Part shown: positions 1 through 4,933 of the stretch, piece by piece
Layout: the number at the start of each line of letters is the position of its first letter
Numbering within the stretch: the first letter of the stretch is position 1
Assembly: GCA_902783405.1 (NCBI GenBank)
Contig: CACZQZ010000036.1
Coordinates: 1 to 6,895, forward strand
DNA length: 6,895 bases
Direction of reading: 5' to 3'
DNA from: an uncultured Erysipelotrichaceae bacterium
GTDB lineage: Bacteria; Bacillota_I; Bacilli_A; RF39; UBA660
The notes under the pieces: generated by a model
Told to the model about the DNA's origin: nothing
Databases searched by the model: none
Seen by the model: only the letters and a program-made list of their open reading frames with translations
Program-made: the position numbers and the translations under genes

Positions 1-381
1 CAAAGTGAAATCTATCAAAATTTTATTAGAGAAAATCCTTTAACAGGATGCTTAAAAATTAGAGCAACTAGCGCTAATGAAGCTGTACCTATTGAAAATA
101 TAAACATTAGAATTAGTAAACAAATTAATGAAAATAAAATTATCTTTTTTGAAGGAAAAACAGATACATCGGGAATGATTAATAATATTATTTTACCAGC
201 ACCAAATGAAACTGAAAATGATGAAATAATTCCTTTATTTACTACTTATGATATAGAAGCTATATATTCACCAAATAATTTTAAAGCGAATTATAAAGTA
301 TCTATAATTCCAAATGTATGCTTAATTCAGTATATTAATATTGTTCCAGGATCAGGAGAGATGATTAGAAATGGCTATTAG
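1..381 (+). CDS. C-terminal part of an unassigned protein with a beta-rich domain (5' partial)
   Basis: The reading frame is open from base 1 to a TAG at 379-381, giving 126 visible residues; the true start lies outside the window (the ATG at 175 is internal, since the frame and its character continue upstream of it). The visible part contains 'GCLKIRATSANEAVPIENINIRIS' -like alternation, then a 'TDTSG' turn and 'ILPAPNE', a layout like carboxypeptidase-regulatory or transthyretin-like beta-sandwich domains: strand, Pro-Ile-x-x-xx-Ile, TD-x-x-G, then a Pro-rich turn. From memory, Clostridia carry a similar small protein directly before a SpoIID/peptidoglycan-binding protein like the next gene, and SleC-type spore lytic proteins have a similar N-terminal region; both are recollections, not searches. 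No membrane segment is visible. It overlaps the next gene by 11 bp, so the two are probably translationally coupled. Function unknown; a spore-wall role is an inference from the neighbour. Confidence 0.75.
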   Translation, partial: QSEIYQNFIRENPLTGCLKIRATSANEAVPIENINIRISKQINENKIIFFEGKTDTSGMINNIILPAPNETENDEIIPLFTTYDIEAIYSPNNFKANYKVSIIPNVCLIQYINIVPGSGEMIRNGY

Positions 382-1714
382 ATATCCCATCGTTCCCTAT
401 GAAATAACTGTACATCTAAGTGCTCCAAATGAAGCAGCAAAAGATATAACCGTCCCATATATTGATTACATCAAAAATGTCGCCTCTTCTGAATTATATC
501 CAAACTGGCCAGAAAACGCACTTAGAGCAAATATTTATGCCATTATATCCTTTACTTTAAACAGAATTTATAATGAATGGTACCCTAGTAAAGGATATAG
601 TTATGATATAACAAATTCTCCAACTTATGACCAGACCTATATTGAAAACAGAGCTATTTATGAAAGAATAGATTTTATAGTAGATGATATCTTTAATGAT
701 TATGTTGTAAAAGGTAATCAAATACAACCTTATTTTACAAAATATTGTGATGGTAGAAAAACAACTTGTGAAGGATTATCACAGTGGGGAACCGTAACCC
801 TCGCTAATCAAGGAAAATCTCCTTTAGATATATTAAAATATTATTATGGAAATGATATTACAATTAAAAATGATGCTCCTGTAGGAGATGCTATTTCTGG
901 ATATCCAGGATATGTTATCAGTGAAGGAGATGGAGGAAATCCAGTTAGACTTATCCAAAGAGATTTAAACCGAATACGTCAAAATTATCCAGCGATACCA
1001 TATATTGAAAATACGTTAGGACTTTATGATCCAGATACAACTGCAGCCGTCCGAAAATTTCAAGAGATTTTTACACTTCCAGTTACAGGAAAAGTAGATA
1101 AAGCTACATGGTATAAAATAAAATATGTATATACTAGTGTTAAAAAATTATCTGATTTATATTCAGAAGGAGTCACTCCAGAAGAAGCGGAATTATTCTA
1201 TCGAGATATATTAACTTATGGAGATACAGGAATAGAAGTTGAATTTATGCATTACTTTTTAAATGCTATTGCTTTTTTAGACCCAGATATCCCATATTTA
1301 GCTGTCAATTCTGTTTATAACGGAGCTTCACAAACAATGGTAAAAGCTTTTCAAGAAAAATATGGATTACCCGTTACAGGAAACTTTACCTATGCTGATT
1401 GGCAAAGGTTAAGACAAGTATATGATGATATGTTAAAATCACCTTCCATAGAACAAGCTGGATTTGTTAGTGAATTATATCCTGATTATTATCTAACAAA
1501 AGGAATGACAGGAGATGACGTAAAACGTTTTCAAAGACTGTTACTTAAAATATGTAAATTTGATAAATCCATACCAGGAGTGAGAGTGAATGGAATTTTT
1601 GACGATTTAACTGAAAACTCTGTAAAAAAAATACAAGACGATTATGGATTTCAAATTAATGGTCTAGTTGGTCCATTACTATGGAAAAAAGTAGTAGAAT
1701 TATCAAAAAGATAA
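371..1714 (+). CDS. SpoIID-like domain protein with three peptidoglycan-binding repeats
   Basis: A 447-residue protein. Residues about 30-165 resemble the SpoIID/LytB lytic-transglycosylase domain: 'VASSELYPNWPENALRANI' (37-55) matches the family pattern around the catalytic Glu of SpoIID (here E41), and 'GLSQWGTVTLANQGKSPLDI' (135-154) followed by LKYYYG matches the conserved SQWG...G-x-x-xx-IL-x-YY end of the domain. C126 and C133 flank the region where some SpoIID proteins bind zinc. Three PG_binding_1-like repeats follow: about 178-255 (AVRKFQEIFTLPVTGKVDKATW), 281-352 (MVKAFQEKYGLPVTGNFTYADW) and 369-445 (IQDDYGFQINGLVGPLLW). No signal peptide or membrane helix is visible, unlike SpoIID itself, so export or mother-cell location is unclear. 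The start at 371 follows AGGAG at 354-358 and overlaps the upstream gene by 11 bp. Likely role: binding or cleaving peptidoglycan during sporulation or germination; domain call fairly sure, role inferred. Confidence 0.8.
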   Translation: MAIRYPIVPYEITVHLSAPNEAAKDITVPYIDYIKNVASSELYPNWPENALRANIYAIISFTLNRIYNEWYPSKGYSYDITNSPTYDQTYIENRAIYERIDFIVDDIFNDYVVKGNQIQPYFTKYCDGRKTTCEGLSQWGTVTLANQGKSPLDILKYYYGNDITIKNDAPVGDAISGYPGYVISEGDGGNPVRLIQRDLNRIRQNYPAIPYIENTLGLYDPDTTAAVRKFQEIFTLPVTGKVDKATWYKIKYVYTSVKKLSDLYSEGVTPEEAELFYRDILTYGDTGIEVEFMHYFLNAIAFLDPDIPYLAVNSVYNGASQTMVKAFQEKYGLPVTGNFTYADWQRLRQVYDDMLKSPSIEQAGFVSELYPDYYLTKGMTGDDVKRFQRLLLKICKFDKSIPGVRVNGIFDDLTENSVKKIQDDYGFQINGLVGPLLWKKVVELSKR

Positions 1715-1757
1715 GGAAATACAACAAAAAAATGACTTCAAATTTTTAAAAAAAGTT

Positions 1758-1764
1758 TTCGACA
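1758..1764 (-). promoter_or_regulatory. Candidate Spo0A box
   Basis: TTCGACA on the + strand reads TGTCGAA on the - strand, an exact match to the known Spo0A-binding core TGNCGAA (TGTCGAA in B. subtilis). The flanks are AT-rich, as in known sites. In B. subtilis Spo0A binds such boxes in oriC and restrains initiation at the onset of sporulation. Spo0A itself is not in this window, so the assignment rests on motif and position. Confidence 0.5.
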
Positions 1765-1765
1765 T

Positions 1766-1794
1766 TTTTTTCAACTGTGGAAAAGTTGAAAAAA
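1766..1794. repeat. Perfect inverted repeat carrying a DnaA box
   Basis: The arms TTTTTTCAACT (1766-1776) and AGTTGAAAAAA (1784-1794) are exact reverse complements over 11 bp, with a 7-nt loop GTGGAAA. A - strand DnaA box (TGTGGAAAA, 1776-1784) spans the loop and the inner base of each arm. It lies 50 bp after the stop of the upstream gene, but no T run follows, so it is a poor intrinsic terminator and more likely an origin element. Confidence 0.7.
1776..1784 (-). promoter_or_regulatory. DnaA box
   Basis: TGTGGAAAA is the reverse complement of TTTTCCACA, one base from the general consensus TTATCCACA and identical to boxes repeated throughout this origin. It sits in the centre of an 11-bp inverted repeat. 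Confidence 0.7.
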
Positions 1795-1813
1795 TAAACA
1801 ATTATTTCTTTTT

Positions 1814-1820
1814 TTCGACA
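1814..1820 (-). promoter_or_regulatory. Candidate Spo0A box
   Basis: This is the second exact TGTCGAA (written TTCGACA on the + strand), inside the second copy of the direct repeat and 56 bp after the first site, in the same orientation. The spacing is a little over five helical turns, so the two sites are on roughly similar faces of the DNA. Confidence 0.5.
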
Positions 1821-1839
1821 TTTTTCAACATTCTTTTTT

Positions 1840-1846
1840 TGGCGAA
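1840..1846 (+). promoter_or_regulatory. Candidate Spo0A box
   Basis: TGGCGAA fits TGNCGAA exactly and is preceded by a T run and followed by AATA. It lies 20 bp after the end of the previous site in the opposite orientation. It is the least certain of the three because the N position is G. Confidence 0.4.
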
Positions 1847-1862
1847 ATATCTTTAAATAATC

Positions 1863-1894
1863 AGTTTTCCACGTAAATGTGGAAAACTTTTTTT
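1863..1894 (+). terminator. Inverted DnaA-box pair that also forms a terminator-like hairpin
   Basis: AGTTTTCCAC (1863-1872) and GTGGAAAACT (1879-1888) are perfect 10-bp inverted arms around the 6-nt loop GTAAAT, directly followed by a run of seven T (1888-1894). This fits an intrinsic terminator for the SpoIID-like gene ending at 1714. The same bases make two facing DnaA boxes, TTTTCCACG (1865-1873, one change) on the + strand and TGTGGAAAA (1878-1886, exact) on the - strand. Terminator strength is uncertain because the stem has only four G-C pairs. Confidence 0.55.
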
Positions 1895-1918
1895 CATCTA
1901 TTTTTTATTAACATTTAC

Positions 1919-1942
1919 TTTTTCCACATTTTAGTGGAAAAA
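1919..1942. promoter_or_regulatory. Inverted pair of DnaA boxes
   Basis: TTTTTCCAC (1919-1927) and GTGGAAAAA (1934-1942) are perfect 9-bp inverted arms around a 6-nt loop ATTTTA, the same geometry as the pair at 1863-1888. It contains an exact + strand box TTTTCCACA at 1920-1928 and a - strand box with one change (AGTGGAAAA) at 1933-1941. The two palindromes are centred 55 bp apart. Confidence 0.7.
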
Positions 1943-1975
1943 TAACTTTTAATTTTTAAAATTATAGGCTTTATT

Positions 1976-1984
1976 TGTGGAAAA
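1976..1984 (-). promoter_or_regulatory. DnaA box
   Basis: TGTGGAAAA, an exact - strand copy of TTTTCCACA. The GTG inside this box at 1977 opens a frame that runs into dnaA, but it has no ribosome-binding site and is not the start of the gene. Confidence 0.7.
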
Positions 1985-1993
1985 AGATGTGAC

Positions 1994-2037
1994 TTATCTG
2001 TGGAAACTTTATTTTTTATTTTTTTTCCACAGGATAA
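1994..2037. repeat. Imperfect inverted repeat with a DnaA box in each arm
   Basis: TTATCTGTGGAAA (1994-2006) pairs with TTTCCACAGGATAA (2024-2037) apart from one extra base in the right arm; the spacer of 17 bp is almost only A and T. The left arm holds a - strand DnaA box with one change (TGTGGAAAC, 1999-2007) and the right arm an exact + strand box TTTTCCACA (2023-2031). The right box ends just before the dnaA promoter, so it is well placed for repression of dnaA by its own product. Confidence 0.65.
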
Positions 2038-2038
2038 C

Positions 2039-2072
2039 TTGTATTTTTACATATTTTACTATAAAATATAAG
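2039..2072 (+). promoter_or_regulatory. Candidate dnaA promoter
   Basis: Two overlapping readings are possible: TTGTAT (2039-2044), 17-bp gap, TAAAAT (2062-2067), or TTTACA (2046-2051), 15-bp gap, TATAAG (2067-2072). Either gives a short leader before the ribosome-binding site at 2096. The adjacent DnaA box at 2023-2031 would let DnaA block RNA polymerase. Confidence 0.5.
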
Positions 2073-2108
2073 TGTAATTTAATTAATGCAGCATTAGGGG
2101 GTGATATT

Positions 2109-3458
2109 ATGGATGTAAGTAGTATCTGGAATCAATTTTTAATTAAAATTAAAGAAAATACAAATTCTATGATATATGAAACATGGTTTATGGACACAAA
2201 ATTATTATCCTTAGAAAATAATCTTGCAAAAGTACTTGTTCCAATGCATGTTCATAAAAAGTTTTTAAAAGAAAATTATAACGATTTAATAGAAAAAACA
2301 TTTACAGATATTACCGGTTCAATTTTTAAATTTGAGTATTTTACGGAAGATGAATATGAAAATAATTTTACTATTGACACGAATAATGTCGGAATTCCTT
2401 CAAATCAAGACTTTGATAGTAATATAAAACCAGAGTATACTTTTGAAAATTATATTGTCGGACAAAGTAATAAATTTGCTAGAACAACAGCACTTGCTGT
2501 CGCTGAAAAACCTGGCATGATGTATAATCCACTATTTATATATGGAAGTAGTGGTCTTGGAAAAACCCATTTAATGCATGCAATTGGTAATTATATCTTA
2601 AAAAATTCAAAAAAAAGAGTTCTATATGTCACTAGTGAACAATTTGTAAACGAATTTATCGAATTATATCGGAAAAACAAAGAAGATAATATTGAAGACG
2701 TACAACATTTTAAAAAGAAATATCGTGATTTAGATGTCTTAATGATTGATGACATTCAATACTTACAGATAGCCAATAGTGCACAGCAAGAATTTTTTAA
2801 TACATTTAATGAATTACACGGAAATAATAAACAAATTATTATTTCATCAGATCGCTCTCCAGATGATTTAAATAAATTAGAGCAAAGACTTCAAACTAGA
2901 TTTAACTGGGGAATAACAACCGATATTTTACCACCTGATTTTAAACTTAGAATCGATATTATTAATAAAAAAATTGAAGGAAATCCATTAGCAAGTGAAT
3001 TTCCTGATGAAGTAAAAGAATATATTGCAAGTAACTGTTCTAGTGATATAAGAAAACTAGAAGGCTCAATTACTAGAATTATGGCATATGCGACTATTAT
3101 GAATAGCAATAAAATTGATTTAGAACTAGCGACTGAAGCATTAAGAGATTATTTTGTTAAAAGTAATTTATCCAAAAGTAAAATTGATCAAGTTATGCAG
3201 TTAGTTGCATCAACCTATAATATTACAATTGAAGACCTTAAAAGTAAAAGAAGGATGGCAAAAATATCAGTACCAAGGCAAGTAGCTATGTATATTTGCA
3301 GAACCCATTTAAATGAAACATTACCTAAAATTGGTATAGAATTTGGTGGAAAAGATCATACAACCGTTATGCATTCTGTGGATAAAATAGCATCTGAAAT
3401 AAAAAAAGATAAAAATTTAGAAATTCAAATCCAAAAAATCATTGATCAAATAAAATAA
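2109..3458 (+). CDS. dnaA: Chromosomal replication initiator protein DnaA
   Basis: A 449-residue ATPase that binds DnaA boxes, opens the origin and recruits the helicase. Domain I is at the N terminus (IWNQFLIKIKENTNSMIYETWF, residues about 6-27), followed by a variable linker to about 105. The AAA+ core has Walker A GSSGLGKT (146-153), Walker B VLMIDDIQ (210-217), sensor 1 IISSDR (244-249), the arginine finger in LQTRFNWG (R264) and sensor 2 in SDIRKLEG (R315). Domain IV has the DNA-binding signature GGKDHTTVMHS (413-423) and SVPRQVAMYICR (387-398). The start at 2109 follows AGGGGGTGAT at 2096-2105 and gives the normal N terminus; an in-frame GTG at 1977 would add 44 residues that fit no DnaA and lies inside a DnaA box. 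Length and all motifs are normal. It is flanked on both sides by DnaA boxes, so autoregulation is expected. Confidence 0.98.
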   Translation: MDVSSIWNQFLIKIKENTNSMIYETWFMDTKLLSLENNLAKVLVPMHVHKKFLKENYNDLIEKTFTDITGSIFKFEYFTEDEYENNFTIDTNNVGIPSNQDFDSNIKPEYTFENYIVGQSNKFARTTALAVAEKPGMMYNPLFIYGSSGLGKTHLMHAIGNYILKNSKKRVLYVTSEQFVNEFIELYRKNKEDNIEDVQHFKKKYRDLDVLMIDDIQYLQIANSAQQEFFNTFNELHGNNKQIIISSDRSPDDLNKLEQRLQTRFNWGITTDILPPDFKLRIDIINKKIEGNPLASEFPDEVKEYIASNCSSDIRKLEGSITRIMAYATIMNSNKIDLELATEALRDYFVKSNLSKSKIDQVMQLVASTYNITIEDLKSKRRMAKISVPRQVAMYICRTHLNETLPKIGIEFGGKDHTTVMHSVDKIASEIKKDKNLEIQIQKIIDQIK

Positions 3459-3548
3459 GTGGATAATTTGTGGAATTAATGTGAATAAAAAACATTTTTC
3501 CACTAAAATCGACATTGTTTTTTTGAGATATTTAAATGGAAAACTGAA

Positions 3549-3567
3549 TTTTCCACATTTTTCCACA
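3549..3567 (+). promoter_or_regulatory. Tandem DnaA boxes beside the unwinding site
   Basis: Two exact TTTTCCACA boxes in direct orientation are spaced 10 bp start to start, one helical turn, so bound DnaA molecules would lie on the same face. This equals the arrangement of the two boxes next to the unwinding element in B. subtilis oriC. Confidence 0.75.
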
Positions 3568-3590
3568 TCTATAATAATAATAAAATATAA
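3568..3590. other. Candidate DNA unwinding element
   Basis: Directly after the tandem boxes comes TCTATAATAATAATAAAATATAA, one C in 23 bases. The three-base period CTA-TAATAATAATAA resembles the DnaA-trio element (complement 3'-GAT... repeats) that loads DnaA on single strands in B. subtilis, though only the first unit fits the trio consensus well. It also contains TATAAT (3570-3575), which could be the -10 of a dnaN promoter. Confidence 0.55.
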
Positions 3591-3605
3591 GAAAGAAGGA
3601 TAACA

Positions 3606-4727
3606 ATGAAATTTAAAATTAAACAAAATATTTTATTAGAACATCTAAATTATGTAATAAAAGGGGTTTCTACTAAAAATTTAATTCCTATATTAAATTG
3701 TATTAAATTTGAATTAAAAAATGAAGGATTATATTTGTTAAGTACAGATAATGATGTAGCCATTAAAACATTTATTGATAAAAAGAAGATTGAAGAAATT
3801 GAAGAACTTGGAGAAGTAGTTATTTCTGGTAAATATATTTATGATATTATAAAGAAATTACCATCTACAATTATTAATATAGAAGAAGTTGTTGATTCTA
3901 GAATTTATATTTATACACAGCAATCTTCTTTCTATTTAAATTGTAATGTAGCAAGTGAATTTCCAAATATTGAATTTGAAGATCACAAGAATCCAATTGT
4001 TTTAAGTCAAAAAGTTTTAAAAACAATTTATGCACAAACAGCATTTGCTACATCAACCCAAGAAACTAGGCCTGTTCTTACTGGAATTAACTTTAAAATA
4101 ATAAATGATACTTTAGAATGTACTGCAACTGATTCATATCGTTTATCTAAAAAAATAGTTAAATTAAATAATCCTGCTATAGAAGATATTAATGTTATTA
4201 TTCCAACTAAAAATATTAGTGAATTAATAAAGATGTTCACCAATGAAGAAAATGAAGTAGAATTGCATATTTTCAATAATAAAATTATCTTTAAATTTGA
4301 TTCAATAATTTTTATGTCTAGCCTAATTAATGGAACATATCCTGATACATCAAAACTTATTCCAGAAAATTTTGAAATTGAAATAAGTGCTAAATTACAT
4401 GAATTTTTTGAAGCAATCGATAGAGCATCTCTTCTTACAAGTGAAGCTGAAAAAAATACGATTAAATTTGAAACTGAAGGAAATGTAGTAACTATTTCTT
4501 CTAATATTCCAGAAATTGGAAATGTTAAAGAAACAATTCATGTGGAAAACTTAAAAAATAAAGATATTAAAATTGCTTTTAGTTCAAAATATATGATGGA
4601 CGCTATCCGTTCTATTGATAGCGAAGATGTATTATTACTATTTAATAGTGATGTACAGCCTATTATTGTTAGAAATAAAAATAGTGATGAATTAATTCAA
4701 TTAATTTTACCAATTAGAACCTATTAA
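3606..4727 (+). CDS. dnaN: DNA polymerase III sliding clamp, beta subunit
   Basis: The 373-residue beta clamp dimerises into a ring that holds the polymerase and other factors on DNA. Family features in order: N-terminal HLNYVIKGVSTKNLIPIL (13-30), the middle domain with AFATSTQETRPVLTGINF (146-163) and ATDSYRLSKK (174-183), the linker segment LINGTYPDTSKLIP (240-253), and the C-terminal LILPIRTY (366-373), whose last residues form part of the partner-binding pocket. Length is normal. The start at 3606 follows GAAGGA at 3595-3600. It lies 147 bp after dnaA across the unwinding region; it may be read from the dnaA promoter and from a promoter in the gap. A terminator follows immediately, which separates it from the downstream genes. 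Confidence 0.98.
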   Translation: MKFKIKQNILLEHLNYVIKGVSTKNLIPILNCIKFELKNEGLYLLSTDNDVAIKTFIDKKKIEEIEELGEVVISGKYIYDIIKKLPSTIINIEEVVDSRIYIYTQQSSFYLNCNVASEFPNIEFEDHKNPIVLSQKVLKTIYAQTAFATSTQETRPVLTGINFKIINDTLECTATDSYRLSKKIVKLNNPAIEDINVIIPTKNISELIKMFTNEENEVELHIFNNKIIFKFDSIIFMSSLINGTYPDTSKLIPENFEIEISAKLHEFFEAIDRASLLTSEAEKNTIKFETEGNVVTISSNIPEIGNVKETIHVENLKNKDIKIAFSSKYMMDAIRSIDSEDVLLLFNSDVQPIIVRNKNSDELIQLILPIRTY

Positions 4728-4730
4728 ATT

Positions 4731-4751
4731 AGCAAGCCTCTTGCTTTTTTT
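4731..4751 (+). terminator. Intrinsic terminator after dnaN
   Basis: AGCAAG (4731-4736) and CTTGCT (4740-4745) form a 6-bp stem with a 3-nt loop, followed by seven T (4745-4751). It begins 4 bp after the dnaN stop codon, so dnaN transcription most likely ends here. Confidence 0.85.
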
Positions 4752-4819
4752 AATATAATTAAAATTTGTTTTATTTTTGAAATTTTAAAATTTTATTTTT
4801 ACAAAATTTAAAATTATTT

Positions 4820-4849
4820 AAGAAGAAACTAAGAATTTCTTCTTTTTTT
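4820..4849 (+). terminator. Second hairpin with T run between dnaN and the nuclease gene
   Basis: AAGAAGAAA (4820-4828) pairs perfectly with TTTCTTCTT (4836-4844) around a 7-nt loop, and T continues to 4849. It lies 26 bp before the promoter of the next gene. It may be a back-up terminator for dnaN; the stem is mostly A-T, so it is weaker than the first. The stretch 4752-4819 between the hairpins is almost pure A and T with no gene visible. Confidence 0.5.
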
Positions 4850-4874
4850 GTTTTAAAATATTAAAAAGAGTCAT

Positions 4875-4903
4875 TTGTTTTCTTAATTTTAGTATGTTAT
4901 GAT
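4875..4903 (+). promoter_or_regulatory. Promoter of the DUF1016 nuclease gene
   Basis: TTGTTT (4875-4880), a 17-bp gap, then TATGAT (4898-4903) preceded by TGT (4895-4897), which makes an extended -10. Transcription would start near 4910, leaving a leader of about 25 nt. This argues against any start codon at or before about 4913 and for the GTG at 4934. Confidence 0.65.
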
Positions 4904-4933
4904 AAATTCACTTTGAAAGAAAGGAGGCACTAT

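Larger units (their letters stand above)
1756..1829. repeat. Direct repeat TTTTCGACAT(n)CAAC, two copies
   Basis: Copy one is at 1756-1775 and copy two at 1812-1829, 56 bp apart by their left ends. They are identical except that the T run after CGACA is seven long in the first and five in the second. Each copy contains a Spo0A-box-like TTCGACA. A shorter piece of the same sequence, TCGACATT, recurs at 3509-3516 in the second half of the origin, which suggests a protein-binding site rather than chance. Confidence 0.7.
1715..2108. other. oriC: Replication origin, left part (oriC upstream of dnaA)
   Basis: This 394-bp gap without a gene is very AT-rich and holds at least six DnaA boxes of the form TTTTCCACA or one change from it, on both strands, listed separately below. 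It also contains three TGNCGAA sites, a direct repeat, four inverted repeats and the dnaA promoter. DnaA-box clusters directly before dnaA and again between dnaA and dnaN are the standard bipartite arrangement of Bacillus subtilis and relatives. DnaA boxes close to the dnaA promoter also imply autoregulation of dnaA. Seen: boxes, repeats and position. Inferred: origin function. Confidence 0.9.
3459..3605. other. oriC: Replication origin, right part (dnaA-dnaN gap)
   Basis: The 147 bp between dnaA and dnaN carry a second DnaA-box cluster: AGTGGATAA (3458-3466, - strand, one change from TTATCCACA and overlapping the last base of dnaA), a weak TGTGGAATT (3469-3477), TTTTCCACT (3496-3504, one change), and exact TTTTCCACA at 3549-3557 and 3559-3567. 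A near-match Spo0A box (TCGACA preceded by A, 3508-3514, one change) also lies here. TGGAAAA (3537-3543) and TTTTCCA (3549-3555) form another inverted repeat. In B. subtilis this gap is where the DNA is first unwound. Confidence 0.88.

Noticed and set aside
1938..1950. AAAA-N5-TTTT ComK half-box in the origin
   Set aside because: Such a motif is expected by chance in this AT-rich DNA, and no partner box at the known 8, 18 or 31 bp spacings was evident; none was found before comK itself.
1977..2108. In-frame GTG extending dnaA by 44 residues
   Set aside because: The extension is low-complexity, has no ribosome-binding site, overlaps DnaA boxes and the promoter, and fits no DnaA N terminus; ATG 2109 with AGGGGGTGAT is clearly right.
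2891..3109. Minus-strand frame of 72 codons inside dnaA
   Set aside because: Shadow of the dnaA coding sequence; no ribosome-binding site or recognisable protein.
3417..3626. Minus-strand frame of 69 codons across the dnaA-dnaN gap
   Set aside because: It is made of DnaA boxes and AT tracts read backwards; no family resemblance.
4028..4276. Minus-strand frame of 82 codons inside dnaN
   Set aside because: Antisense shadow of dnaN, hydrophobic only because of the codon pattern on the other strand.
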